Shown here piece by piece: positions 6,787 to 14,817 of a stretch of 35,672 nucleotides of DNA; the stretch's first letter is position 1, and the number at the start of each line of letters is the position of its first letter. The position numbers and the translations under genes were made by a program. This DNA comes from Lysobacteraceae bacterium (GTDB taxonomy: Bacteria > Pseudomonadota > Gammaproteobacteria > Xanthomonadales > Xanthomonadaceae): assembly GCA_030681035.1 (NCBI GenBank), contig JAUXUI010000017.1, positions 1 through 35,672 on the forward strand, in the 5' to 3' direction. The notes below the pieces were generated by a model. It worked only from the letters and a program-made list of their open reading frames with translations, was not told where the DNA came from and did not search any database.

Positions 6787-9123
6787 TCATTGCCCACTCT
6801 CCTTGGCGAAGCAAACCACTTCGCCCAGATCAGCGATGCCGCTGGGCGCATCGCTTGGCACATCAAAGGTGCAGTTTAAATCGCCACTGTCGGTGCTTGC
6901 CGTTGCCTGATAACGGCCCGGCATCAGATCGTCGAACCAGAACGCCCCGCTACTGCCCAGACGCGATTGCAGCGGCCCGATCGCGCTGTTGACGGTGAGA
7001 CGCCCAAAGTGTGCGGCCTGAGTCTGTCCATCGGCCTGTTGCAGCACGATGCGGCCGCGCGCCGCGTGCATCGGGCTGATATCGAAGCCGACAATGGCGC
7101 CGGCATTGCGCGGTACCGCCACCGCATGCTCGAGCTTGCCGAAACGATAGGCCAGCGGAATCGATTGCTGATCGATACCGACCTGGCTCGGGAAAAACGG
7201 CACCATCTCGCGCACCAGCAAGTCGCCGCGCGCATCGGTGCGGCCGACATCGAGGTTTTCGCGTTGCACCGCCAGATCAGCGATCCCGGTGCGCACCAAG
7301 GCAAAACCGGAGTCAATCGGCGGCGAAGCGTAGCCACGGCCGCCAATGGCGACCAGGCCACCGCTAAGCGTGCCGCGCACGGTGGTGCTGCCCGAGCGCT
7401 GCTCAGCGTCGAGCGCCAGCCGCGCGAACGGCGCCTGATATTCGACCCGGGCAAACCCTTGTTGCTGGCCATCGTTGTTGCTGACCACACTGACATCGTA
7501 GCCGGCACCCACGCCCGGCGGCCGTGAGCGCTGGGTGTCCAGCCGCAGCGAGGCATTGCCGTTATCGTCCCAGGCGACCGCGCTGCCGATGCTGTCTGGG
7601 CGCCAGCGGCTGTCGCGGGTATCGAGTGCGATATTGAGGCTGATGATGCCGGCAAGCTCGTCCACGCCGCGGCCACTGCGATGTTGCAGGCCGAACACGA
7701 TCTGGCTGCGGTCGCCGATGCGCCAGGTCAGATTGGCGCCTTGTGTGTGCGTGCGAAAACCGCCGGTGAATCGTTGCTCCCCGAAGGTGAGCAACACCGA
7801 ATAATCCAGTCCCGGCGCCAGCGACAGCGAGCCAAAACGATCCAGCCGCAGTTGCGACAGGATCGGTGCAGCATCCTGACCCAGATTGCGGTAATTGCGG
7901 GTGAACTGGCGCTGGCCGAATGAAACACCCACCTTGCGACCAACCATGTTGTAGATCAGCGCCTGCGCGCGGCCATCGCCAATGCCATCGCTGTCGCTGC
8001 CGGCGAGATCGAGTTGCAGGTCGCCAACCGGTAATTGCCAGACCAGATTGAGGCCGGCGTTGCGTACCTGCGCGTCCGCCTCGATGCGGCCACCCAGGGT
8101 CAGACGCGAAGCGACTCCGCGCCTATAAAAGCCCTGCACTGCCGGGTCGCTGTCGTAACTGCCGGCAAATGCCTGGGTGCGTGGCAAGCCGAAGCGCAAG
8201 CCGTAATCGCTCAGGCCCGGCGCGAGCAGCGTCGTGGTGGTGTAGAACCGCGAACCGCTGACATCGCGGCGATTGCCGAAGTTGTCGCGCACGATCACCT
8301 GCACATCGGATCGACCCGGCGGCACGCCGATGTTGTCGAGCGAAAATGGGCCAGGTTGCAGTTCGCGCCGAGCGATCAGGGCACCGTTGGAATACACCTC
8401 GACCGTACCCGGCGATTCCAGCACCCCGGCGACGAATGGCTGCGGAAAGGTCACCAGAAACGGGTCCTGATCGAATGCACGCTCAACGCCGATACCGCCC
8501 AGCAAGGTGCCGCCGCCCAACGCATCGGGGGTTACCGCAAACTGATCGCCCAGCGTCCAGCGTTGCAGGGCGTCGGAACGATCAAACTCGAACCGGCTCA
8601 GGCCGCGTTGCCAGCCGCGGTTGCGTTCCCAGATCGCGGTGGAGCGCAAGGCCAGATCGCCCTTGCCCACACCGCCATCGACAAACGCACTGCGATCCGC
8701 TGCTTTGCCCAACGTGGCCGAGTAATTGACGAACGCGGTAAACGGCAGTTGCACGTTGTCGGCAGCACGGCGGGTACGCAGATTGACCGCCTGCAACGGC
8801 AGGTTTTCCGCCGCAATGTCGATGTCCACGCGCAAGGCGTCGCGATCCAGGCGAACCTGGGTGCCATGGTTGATGGCGTTGGCATCGACAAACAAGCGCT
8901 CGCCAATCGTAAGCGTGGGTAATGCATCGATCTCTGCGCCGGCTGCACGCAAGGCTTCGGTTTCGATCAGTATCTGATCGGCGCGCAGCACTACCGCAGC
9001 GACGCCGGGGCAAGTGCCATTGACGCACAGATCCAGCAACAGAATTTCATCGCCGTCCTGAGCTCTGGCGATACCACCGCAAGCCAGCACCAGTGCAAGC
9101 GTTGCCGCCCTCAGCCGCCGCAT
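6787..9123 (-). CDS. Outer-membrane usher of a chaperone-usher pilus
   Basis: This is a FimD/PapC/CsuD-type usher of 778 residues that forms the outer-membrane pore and assembles subunits delivered by the chaperone. A signal peptide (1-21) is followed by the N-terminal periplasmic domain. The beta-barrel region includes FAVTPDALGGGTLLGGIGVERAFDQ, the plug-like segment PGTVEVYSNGALIARRELQPGPFSLDNIGVP and RSDVQVIVRDNFG, all typical ushers. The C-terminal domains end with NCTFDVPSDAPSGIADLGEVVC. The length is near the small end for ushers, in keeping with the Csu/SCPU (sigma-type) class. The ATG start overlaps the chaperone stop by 13 bases, showing translational coupling; the next gene begins 88 bases downstream. 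Confidence 0.93.
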   Translation of the reverse strand: MRRLRAATLALVLACGGIARAQDGDEILLLDLCVNGTCPGVAAVVLRADQILIETEALRAAGAEIDALPTLTIGERLFVDANAINHGTQVRLDRDALRVDIDIAAENLPLQAVNLRTRRAADNVQLPFTAFVNYSATLGKAADRSAFVDGGVGKGDLALRSTAIWERNRGWQRGLSRFEFDRSDALQRWTLGDQFAVTPDALGGGTLLGGIGVERAFDQDPFLVTFPQPFVAGVLESPGTVEVYSNGALIARRELQPGPFSLDNIGVPPGRSDVQVIVRDNFGNRRDVSGSRFYTTTTLLAPGLSDYGLRFGLPRTQAFAGSYDSDPAVQGFYRRGVASRLTLGGRIEADAQVRNAGLNLVWQLPVGDLQLDLAGSDSDGIGDGRAQALIYNMVGRKVGVSFGQRQFTRNYRNLGQDAAPILSQLRLDRFGSLSLAPGLDYSVLLTFGEQRFTGGFRTHTQGANLTWRIGDRSQIVFGLQHRSGRGVDELAGIISLNIALDTRDSRWRPDSIGSAVAWDDNGNASLRLDTQRSRPPGVGAGYDVSVVSNNDGQQQGFARVEYQAPFARLALDAEQRSGSTTVRGTLSGGLVAIGGRGYASPPIDSGFALVRTGIADLAVQRENLDVGRTDARGDLLVREMVPFFPSQVGIDQQSIPLAYRFGKLEHAVAVPRNAGAIVGFDISPMHAARGRIVLQQADGQTQAAHFGRLTVNSAIGPLQSRLGSSGAFWFDDLMPGRYQATASTDSGDLNCTFDVPSDAPSGIADLGEVVCFAKESGQ

Positions 9124-9893
9124 TGGCGGTTGGCGGCCAGCACCGGCACGCTGAGATCGAGCTTGGCCTCGGCGAACGACAATTCAATCTGCTGCGCATT
9201 GGCGCATGCTGCTGCCGGCAATGGCCGCGATAACCGCAGTTGCGCGCCAACCAGCAGATAGGGCACGCCGAGCGTATCCTCGTGCAGCACCGCGCCCTTG
9301 CCATCACGCACGATCAGGCGTGCATCCTCCGGCGACAGATAACGGCTGCCGCTGTTGCGCAGGGTAAGCATGAGCGCCCCCGCGCTGAGCGTGGCGTCGG
9401 CCAGTTGCAGCGCCAACTGCGGCTTTTTCACCTGCACGAATACCGGTACGCTCAGGCGGGTGAGCATGGTGACCGCCACGCCCTGGCTGCTGCTCTCACC
9501 GGGCAACTCCTGCATCTGGATACGGTAGGCATCCTCCTGCGCCACCGCGCCGCGCAGGGTGCCGACCCGGATCACCGCACGGCCATTGGCGGGCACGGTG
9601 ACGATTTGCGGATGCAGGATCAGGTCATCGCTGTCTTCCAGCAGCCATTGCCCGGCGTCATCCATCCGCCAATGCTGGTAGCTGAGCTCGAACGACACTT
9701 CGCGCTCATCCTCATTGCCCAGCAGCAGGGTTTGTGCCACCTGTCCCGGTGCCAGATGCACACGGGTCGGTGCCAGCGTGAACTGCGCGGCCACCACTGT
9801 GTGCGGTGCGATGATGCCGAGCATCGCGATCAGGCTCGGCAACAGCGCGCGCGCCACGGTTGCGGCACACCCTGGTGTGTTGAAGGTAATCAC
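9111..9893 (-). CDS. Periplasmic pilus chaperone, PapD/CsuC type
   Basis: This is the periplasmic donor-strand chaperone for the pilus subunits, 260 residues. A signal peptide (about 1-35) is followed by the PapD-like N-domain (FTLAPTRVHLAPGQVAQTLLLGNED, then VTVPANGRAVIRVG, then YRIQMQELPGE) and the C-terminal Ig-like domain. The start is a GTG at 9893, with only a weak AGAAG-like ribosome binding site about ten bases upstream; I found no better candidate. Its stop lies inside the usher gene. It sits 47 bases after the SCPU subunit gene, the order expected for an operon in which the most abundant product comes first. Confidence 0.9.
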   Translation of the reverse strand: MITFNTPGCAATVARALLPSLIAMLGIIAPHTVVAAQFTLAPTRVHLAPGQVAQTLLLGNEDEREVSFELSYQHWRMDDAGQWLLEDSDDLILHPQIVTVPANGRAVIRVGTLRGAVAQEDAYRIQMQELPGESSSQGVAVTMLTRLSVPVFVQVKKPQLALQLADATLSAGALMLTLRNSGSRYLSPEDARLIVRDGKGAVLHEDTLGVPYLLVGAQLRLSRPLPAAACANAQQIELSFAEAKLDLSVPVLAANRQCGG

Positions 9894-9940
9894 AGCAACG
9901 ATTCTTCTGCAGGCGACGGCCAGCGCCGCCCACGCTGCAA

Positions 9941-10483
9941 TCAGAACGTCACCGTCACGTTCACGGTATCGGCAAAGTTGCCGACGCTGACATCCTGGCC
10001 AGCGGGAATGCGGCCATAGGTGGTCAGTGTGGTCGGCGTTGCCACTGATGATGCGGTGAAAGCCCGATCATTGGTGGTGTCGCAACCCCACGGCGTGGTG
10101 TGGGCCGCATCCTGGAAGATGGCATAGCCCAGAAACTCGGTGCCACCGGCCATCTGCCGCAGCGGAGAGGTGCAGCTGGAGCCGGCCAAGGGATTGGCGC
10201 CCTGCTCGATGGCAACGTTTGCGGTGGTGCCCTTGACGCAGCGCACCGAGATATCGCCGCTGGCATCGAGTGCCGTGGTGTTGTTGACGTCAGCCGGGTC
10301 ATAGTTGCCGAACGCAATGTCGGTGGTATTGGTGACACGGCAACTGCGCACCACATTGGCGGTAACCTGGAATGAACCGGTCTGCGGCGACGGGCCGGCC
10401 ATTGCAGTACCGGCGAGCAGCGCCGAGGCGATGGCGGTGAATAAAACTTTGCCCGTGCGGGCGACAACAACTTGGGTATTCAT
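9941..10483 (-). CDS. SCPU-domain pilin, probable major subunit, first gene of the operon
   Basis: This secreted spore coat U domain protein has 180 residues. The signal peptide (1-29) ends ALLAGTAMAG. The mature part shows FQVTANVVRSCRVTNTTDIAFGNYDP, four cysteines (SCRV, RCVK, SCTS, WGCD) and the terminal TYGRIPAGQDVSVGNFADTVNVTVTF. This matches CsuA/B-like subunits of archaic chaperone-usher pili. The start is the ATG at 10483 with a GA-rich ribosome binding site (AGAGAGAA). As the first gene, ahead of chaperone and usher, it is most likely the major shaft subunit (inference). The ~500-base upstream leader is GC-rich and rich in small hairpins. Confidence 0.88.
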   Translation of the reverse strand: MNTQVVVARTGKVLFTAIASALLAGTAMAGPSPQTGSFQVTANVVRSCRVTNTTDIAFGNYDPADVNNTTALDASGDISVRCVKGTTANVAIEQGANPLAGSSCTSPLRQMAGGTEFLGYAIFQDAAHTTPWGCDTTNDRAFTASSVATPTTLTTYGRIPAGQDVSVGNFADTVNVTVTF

Positions 10484-11036
10484 GGTGATTCTCTCTCTAA
10501 GAAAATAAGGCGCAGCGCACGCGCTGCTGCATTTGACCAATCCATGGACGGGGGTGGCTCCGTCAGTGCCCGCGCACGGGTTGACGGGATCGGAACGGTA
10601 GCAAAACCGTATGCGAAATGTCTGTGCTGTCACACTCTTGCAATGCGGTCGTTGTCATTGTTGTGCAAATCTGTGACGAGAATCGCGCTTTTTGGCTCAA
10701 GATTGCGGCAAATCAGCCGATATTGCGCACCAAGAATGGCTGACCACGCGCGTCACTTTCGGTGACGCAGCGCGTCCCGACCCGCCTCGGCCCGGCAAAT
10801 CAAGGGGCTAGCCGCGCATCTTGTGCGCTGGTTCACGTTCGCTTGCACGCCCCGTCGCCAGCCATATCTAAATGCGCGGCGCAATGTGCGCTGGCGATCA
10901 CAGTGTGTGCGCGACCGCACCCACAAAACTGAATCAACACCAGGGCAATACGGGCATTCCGCGATAGACAACGCATATTTACCGCACGTCACCGACTGCA
11001 ATGGCTACGAAGGCAAACGCCACGGAGCCAGCAACC
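10484..11036. other. Divergent intergenic region ahead of the pilus operon
   Basis: This stretch of 553 bases lies between the divergent pilus operon and the small exported protein gene at 11037. On the minus strand several short hairpins are visible close to the pilus operon: ACGGT-N6-ACCGT near 10595-10610, a GACGG/CCGTC pair near 10547-10570 and GCAGC...GCTGC near 10512-10530. No open frame in it has a family I recognise, and I could not fix a convincing -35/-10 pair on either strand. It presumably holds both promoters. Confidence 0.4.
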
Positions 11037-11459
11037 ATGCGTCAGCACACTGCCCTGTTACTGCTGCTTGCCGTTGCCGCACTCGCGCCAATGAACGCCA
11101 GTGCCGCAGCACACGGCCAGTTCTCGGTCGGCGTGCAGGTGGTGTCCTCCGCGCCGGCAGATCGCGCATTGCTGGCCAGCGTGCCGGCACCGGCGAACGC
11201 AGCGGTGATGCTGGCTGGTCGCAATGCGCGTCATCACGTATTTTCCGGCACCATCGCCCAGGCCGCTGAGTTTTTCCGTGCCACCCTGCCCACCGCCGGC
11301 TGGCATCTGGTGCAATTGGGCGGAGACAGTGACACCGCGCAAGAGCAAGTCTGGGAAAGCAGCCACGGGCGAGTGGTGGTTCGTTTGCAGGCGGCACTCG
11401 GCAGCACCGCCGCCACCCGCATCAGCCTGAACGCCAGCGCCCGGCGTCAGGGGGTCTGA
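11037..11459 (+). CDS. Small exported protein of unknown function
   Basis: This protein of 140 residues has a clear signal peptide (LLLLLAVAALAPMNASA, residues 7-24). The mature part contains HHVFSGTIAQAAEFFRATLPTAGWHLVQ, which resembles small periplasmic/lipoprotein-like domains that end with a strand-rich segment (VVVRLQAALG...ATRISLNASA). I do not recognise the family. The start is the ATG at 11037, preceded by GGAG nine bases upstream; an ATG at 11001 has no ribosome binding site. Its last 36 codons, together with the 3' flank, are the first unit of the 239-bp tandem array at 11352-12007. Confidence 0.65.
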   Translation: MRQHTALLLLLAVAALAPMNASAAAHGQFSVGVQVVSSAPADRALLASVPAPANAAVMLAGRNARHHVFSGTIAQAAEFFRATLPTAGWHLVQLGGDSDTAQEQVWESSHGRVVVRLQAALGSTAATRISLNASARRQGV

Positions 11460-11498
11460 GCAAGATGGAACTTGCTTAAAGCCCAGACTCCCAGGTTT

Positions 11499-11585
11499 CG
11501 TCATTCCCGCGAAGGCGGGATTCCAGCGGCCCCGGGTTGCGGGCCAACCGAAAGGCTCTGGATTCCCGCTTTCGCGGGAATGACG
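11499..11585. repeat. dRS3-like palindrome pair, copy 1
   Basis: The left palindrome CATTCCCGCGAAGGCGGGAT (in 11499-11526) and right palindrome ATTCCCGCTTTCGCGGGAAT (in 11557-11585) flank a 30-base spacer. The right one fits the ATTCCC-N8-GGGAAT pattern of Neisseria dRS3 exactly; the left one differs at one base. The layout palindrome-spacer-palindrome resembles NIME arrays. Similar palindromes are scattered through many proteobacterial genomes. Confidence 0.7.
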
Positions 11586-11737
11586 CCGCTTGGGAAAGTG
11601 CTCAGGGTCGGGTGGTGGTGCGCCTGCAGGCCGCACTCGGCAGCAGCGCCGCAACCCGCATCAGCCTGAGCGCCAGCGCCCGGCGTCAGGGGGTCTGAGC
11701 AAGAGGGAACTTGCTTAAAGCCCAGACTCCCAGGTTT

Positions 11738-11824
11738 CGTCATTCCCGCGAAGGCGGGAATCCAGCGGCCCCGGGTTGCGGGCCAACCGAAAGGCTCTGG
11801 ATTCCCGCTTTCGCGGGAATGACG
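11738..11824. repeat. dRS3-like palindrome pair, copy 2
   Basis: This is the same arrangement as 239 bases upstream, here with both palindromes fitting ATTCCC-N8-GGGAAT. The spacer is identical to that of copy 1. Confidence 0.7.
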
Positions 11825-11976
11825 CCGCCTGGGAAAGTGCTCAGGGTCGGGTGGTGGTGCGCCTGCAGGCCGCACTCGGCAGCACCGCCGCCACCCGCAT
11901 CAGCCTGAACGCCAGCGCCCGGCGTCAGGGGGTCTGAGCAAGATGGAACTTGCTTAAAGCCCAGACTCCCAGGTTT

Positions 11977-12004
11977 CGTCATTCCCGCGAAGGCGGGAAT
12001 CCAG
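11977..12004. repeat. dRS3-like palindrome, truncated third copy
   Basis: Only the left palindrome is present. After CCAGCGG the sequence changes to the 12-bp palindrome GCTTGCGCAAGC and runs into the stop region of the minus-strand PRTase gene, so the array was cut here. Confidence 0.65.
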
Positions 12005-12048
12005 CGGCTTGCGCAAGCGTCATTCGGGTCCGAGCGCGACACGCCAGA

Positions 12049-12630
12049 TCACGCCGGGGATGCCGGGCCCGGCCACCATACATCGACCGCCAGCTCGGCC
12101 TCAAACGGCGGCACATTGCACTCGATCACGTGATCGGGCGCAATTTGCAACGTTGCACCGACAATATCGGCCATCACCGGCAAGCGCTGCGCGCGCCGAT
12201 CCACCAGCACCGCCGTGAGCACTGCGTCAGGCTCACGCAAGCGCACGAACTCCAGCACCCGGAACAGCGAGTAGCCCTGGTACAGCACGTCATCGACCAC
12301 GATCACCTGGCGGCCTCGAAAACTGGCGTTGAGTTGTTCGGGGCTGGCATCCAGGCTGGTATCCGGGTGCAGCAGATGCAGGTCATCACTGTAGCGCTTC
12401 ACTTTCAAGTCCATGCGCGCGATATCCAGGCCCGGATCGAGCACACGCATGCGTTCCACCATCAGATCGGCCAGCGGCGCACCGCGGCGCAATACGCCGA
12501 TCACCGTGCATGGCTGCCCGGCCAGGCGCACCACCGCCTGCCGCGCCATGGCATCGAGCAAGGCCAAGGTGCCGGCGCGGCCATACAGGCGAAAGCGGTC
12601 ACTGGGCATCGTTGCTGGCACGGCACTCAT
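12049..12630 (-). CDS. Type I phosphoribosyltransferase, HPRT/PyrR-like
   Basis: This is a PRTase of 193 residues that would join PRPP to a base (purine salvage) or act like PyrR; substrate choice cannot be read from sequence. The PRPP-binding loop is VIVVDDVLYQGYSLFRVLEF. An upstream LRRGAPLADLMVERM segment is the pyrophosphate loop region, and RMDLKVKRYSDDLH precedes the PRPP loop as in PyrR and HPRT proteins. The ATG at 12630 overlaps the stop of the upstream membrane-protein gene (ATGA), implying translational coupling. No strong ribosome binding site is seen. The frame continues far upstream over the other gene but that part is not homologous. Confidence 0.85.
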   Translation of the reverse strand: MSAVPATMPSDRFRLYGRAGTLALLDAMARQAVVRLAGQPCTVIGVLRRGAPLADLMVERMRVLDPGLDIARMDLKVKRYSDDLHLLHPDTSLDASPEQLNASFRGRQVIVVDDVLYQGYSLFRVLEFVRLREPDAVLTAVLVDRRAQRLPVMADIVGATLQIAPDHVIECNVPPFEAELAVDVWWPGPASPA

Positions 12631-13037
12631 CGCCGACCCAACCATTGCATCAACAGCGCCACGCCAAAACCCCAGGCGCCGTTGAGCAGGGCCGCGCCCA
12701 CCCATATCTTTGGGTCCCAATTGCCGGCGAAGGCCATACCCTTGAGCGGAAACACCACCAACAACGCGATCAGGCTGGGCAACAACGCGCCCAGCACCAC
12801 CGCCAGCAACCAATGCGTGCCACCACTCTGGCCGCGAATCATCGCCCACAGCAGCAAACCCCACAGGCCACCCCAAAACGCCAGCGAAATCACCGACGGA
12901 ACCCCAAGCGGCGGCACTGGGGCCATGGCAAACGGCGCGCGTGGCACCAGCTTGCCGAAATACAGCAAGGCCAACATGCCCTGATGAAAGATCAGGGTGG
13001 AAAAAAATCCTGCAATAAACGCCCGCAACCAGACCAT
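12627..13037 (-). CDS. Small integral membrane protein of unknown function
   Basis: This protein of 136 residues has four hydrophobic segments: FIAGFFSTLIFHQGMLALLYF, VISLAFWGGLWGLLLWAMI, WLLAVVLGALLPSLIALLVV and VGAALLNGAWGFGVALLMQWL. A conserved-looking motif RAFIAGFFSTLIFHQG opens it, and NWDPKIW lies before the last helix. I have no function for it. The ATG at 13037 has GGGAGG upstream at good spacing. It overlaps the PRTase start by four bases and is probably cotranscribed with it. Confidence 0.75.
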   Translation of the reverse strand: MVWLRAFIAGFFSTLIFHQGMLALLYFGKLVPRAPFAMAPVPPLGVPSVISLAFWGGLWGLLLWAMIRGQSGGTHWLLAVVLGALLPSLIALLVVFPLKGMAFAGNWDPKIWVGAALLNGAWGFGVALLMQWLGRR

Positions 13038-13099
13038 TGGCCCAACCTCCCATTAATTCGCACCGATGCTACTGCATCTGTGGCCAGCACAGCACCAAC

Positions 13100-13852
13100 T
13101 CACACCCAACGCAGCACCTCATCGAGCGCAAATACATCCACCATCGCCGCCGCACTGGCCAGCCCCAGCTCGGCATACACCGCCGGCGGCACGCCGATGT
13201 CGGCCAGATACAGTTCGCCGACCACGGCCCGCGCCGCATCGGTGAACAGGCCGGGCTTGGGCGCGGCAAGGGTAAGCGTGGCAGTTGCCTTCACCGCGAT
13301 GGTGCTGACTACGCCGTGATCGGGATCAAGGCCGGATGGCATATCCATTGCCAGTATCGGCACATTGGCAGAATTGGCTTGTGTGATCAGTTCGGCATAA
13401 CGCCCCATTGGCTGCCCGCGCAAGCGATAGCCCAACAGGCCATCGAGCAACAGATCGGCGCCATCGCCGGGCGCCACGCCAGCACCAAGCCGCACACCAA
13501 GCTGTTGCAAACTGCGCCATTGCTGCGCAGCGGCCGGGCTCAGCGTGTCCGGTTGCGCCAGCCATACCTGCACCGTTGCACCCCAGCCATGCAAACGTCG
13601 CGCCGCGGCCAACACCCCGCCACCGTTGCCGCCCGGCCCAGCCAGCACATGTACGCAGCGCCCGCGCGCAGCGCCGGCCAGAAATCGGTCGCGCGCCAGG
13701 CGCGCCAGGTTGCGCCCGGCGTTTTCCATCATCTGGATCAGGCTGACACCATAGCCATCGATGGTGCGGGCATCAACCTGCGCCATTTGCGCGGCATTGA
13801 CGATAGCGCAGGCGGCGCGCTGCGCCGGGGTGAGGGTCGCCATGCGCATCAT
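13100..13852 (-). CDS. nnrE: NAD(P)H-hydrate epimerase, stand-alone YjeF_N domain
   Basis: This enzyme interconverts R- and S-NAD(P)HX, the damaged hydrated cofactors, so that a dehydratase can repair them. The 250-residue protein consists only of a YjeF_N domain: DGYGVSLIQMMENAGRNLA, HVLAGPGGNGGGVLAAARRL, LLLDGLLGYRLRGQP and MDMPSGLDPDHG. The glycine loop reads GGNGGGV where E. coli has GNNGGDG, so the usual Asp is missing. The ADP-dependent dehydratase domain (NnrD), fused in E. coli, is absent here. The ATG at 13852 overlaps the stop of the NRDE gene (ATGA); ATGs at 13849 and 13843 are alternatives, none with a strong ribosome binding site. Confidence 0.85.
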   Translation of the reverse strand: MMRMATLTPAQRAACAIVNAAQMAQVDARTIDGYGVSLIQMMENAGRNLARLARDRFLAGAARGRCVHVLAGPGGNGGGVLAAARRLHGWGATVQVWLAQPDTLSPAAAQQWRSLQQLGVRLGAGVAPGDGADLLLDGLLGYRLRGQPMGRYAELITQANSANVPILAMDMPSGLDPDHGVVSTIAVKATATLTLAAPKPGLFTDAARAVVGELYLADIGVPPAVYAELGLASAAAMVDVFALDEVLRWV

Positions 13853-14619
13853 GGCCGCAATGTCTGTTGCACTTCGCCAAGGTATACACCCAGCGGCGCG
13901 AACCGATGCTCGATGAACGTGATCCCCTCGTCATTGGCCAACACAATGGTGCTGCAACGGGTGCCGTAATCGGCGCCGACGATGAACGGCGCCGACAGAA
14001 AGCGTTCACGCTCGATGCCAACGCCGGTATTCGGCAATTCGGTATCAGATGCTTGTTCGCGATCCGCCAGCGCCGCAAACAGCGGCTCGATCGAGGGCGA
14101 TGCTTGATCCGACTGCTCCAGCCAATCGCGCAAGCGCTGCCGCAAGCGCAAGGCTTTGGGCCATGGGCTGTTGAGCCCGGCATTGGACAGCACATGCACA
14201 CCCGGCTCGACGCGCGCGGACTCATATTCGGGATGGGTGCCGGCATAAACCAGATCGGCACCATCCCAGGCCAGCAGATTGAAGTGTGCATACTGCGCCG
14301 CGCGATCAGCCAGCGCATTGCCATAAGCAACGGCTGAAACGTCCGATTGCGCAAACTCGGTCACCAAGTGCCCACGCGACGCGGCATCGGGATCTACCGG
14401 CTGCGGCAATCGCACATTGGTCACCGCCGCCATCCGGCCCCGACTGGAAACCATCAGCCAACTGCCACCTTTTTCCAGATCACGGCCGCCAAACAACTGC
14501 GGCTGTGTTGGATGCACTGCCGCCGGTGTTGTCGGCCGCGCATGAAACTCATCGCGGTTGGCGACAAGCACCAACGGATAACGGGGATGGACATGCCACG
14601 CCAAGGCAATCAGACACAT
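13849..14619 (-). CDS. NRDE / TANGO2 family protein
   Basis: This protein of 256 residues belongs to the NRDE (TANGO2, Ser/Thr-rich T10) family. It begins MCLIALAWHVHPRYPLVLVANRDEFHARPT, in which the Cys at position 2 (N-terminal nucleophile-like) and the NRDE motif are the family signature. GGRDLEKGGSWLMVS and AAVTNVR follow, and near the end YGTRCSTIVLANDEG. Biochemical function is not settled; the eukaryotic TANGO2 protein has been linked to heme and lipid handling. It is the first gene of the NRDE - nnrE pair, with the membrane protein and PRTase genes 62 bases further on in the same direction. Confidence 0.9.
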   Translation of the reverse strand: MCLIALAWHVHPRYPLVLVANRDEFHARPTTPAAVHPTQPQLFGGRDLEKGGSWLMVSSRGRMAAVTNVRLPQPVDPDAASRGHLVTEFAQSDVSAVAYGNALADRAAQYAHFNLLAWDGADLVYAGTHPEYESARVEPGVHVLSNAGLNSPWPKALRLRQRLRDWLEQSDQASPSIEPLFAALADREQASDTELPNTGVGIERERFLSAPFIVGADYGTRCSTIVLANDEGITFIEHRFAPLGVYLGEVQQTLRP

Positions 14620-14712
14620 GGGCCGGTTCGATCAGTGCAAGGAGATGCGTGATTTTAACCCGGGACCTCGGAGTCTCGGGAAAAGCGCAGAGATATTGGT
14701 CCGCACAGTGGC

Positions 14713-14790
14713 GTAGGATGGGTAGAGCGCAGCGAAACCCATCGATTACATTTGGCATTGATGGGTTTCGCTGCGCTCTACCCATCCTAC
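14713..14790. repeat. REP-like element, perfect 31-bp inverted repeat
   Basis: Bases 14713-14743 (beginning GTAGGATGGGTAGAGCGC) and 14760-14790 are exact reverse complements, separated by a 16-base centre. The left arm is identical to 10-40 in this window. It lies between the racemase and NRDE genes, both on the minus strand. Immediately beyond is a separate palindrome, GGCTTGCAAGCC (14802-14813), next to the racemase stop. Confidence 0.85.
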
Positions 14791-14817
14791 GGTCTAACCC
14801 AGGCTTGCAAGCCCGCT

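Larger units (their letters stand above)
11352..12007 (+). repeat. 239-bp tandem array reiterating the 3' end of the preceding gene
   Basis: Units start at 11352, 11591 and 11830 (exact period 239); the third breaks off after 178 bases at 12007. Each unit holds 36 codons from TGGGAA (W-E-S) to the stop TGA (stops end at 11459, 11698 and 11937), a small GCAAG/CTTGC hairpin after the stop, and dRS3-like palindromes. The coding part stays open in all three units. Units 2 and 3 share a 5' part that differs from unit 1 by seven synonymous and two amino-acid-changing codon differences, while at the 3' part units 1 and 3 agree against unit 2, so the array is a mosaic. Confidence 0.85.

Noticed and set aside
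10547-10620. c-di-GMP (GEMM) riboswitch ahead of the pilus operon
   Set aside because: The ACGGTAGCAAAACCGT hairpin drew attention, but the conserved GEMM core and tetraloop-receptor pattern are absent.
11472-11669. Short frames encoding HSREGGNPAAPG...IPAFAGMT (also at 11711 and 11950)
   Set aside because: This is the well-known translation of the ATTCCCGCGAA-type palindromic repeat and not a protein-coding gene.
12631-13053. Upstream extension of the PRTase frame giving a 334-residue protein
   Set aside because: The added part overlaps the small membrane protein gene in another frame and has no homologous look. The PRTase starts naturally at 12630 in an ATGA overlap.
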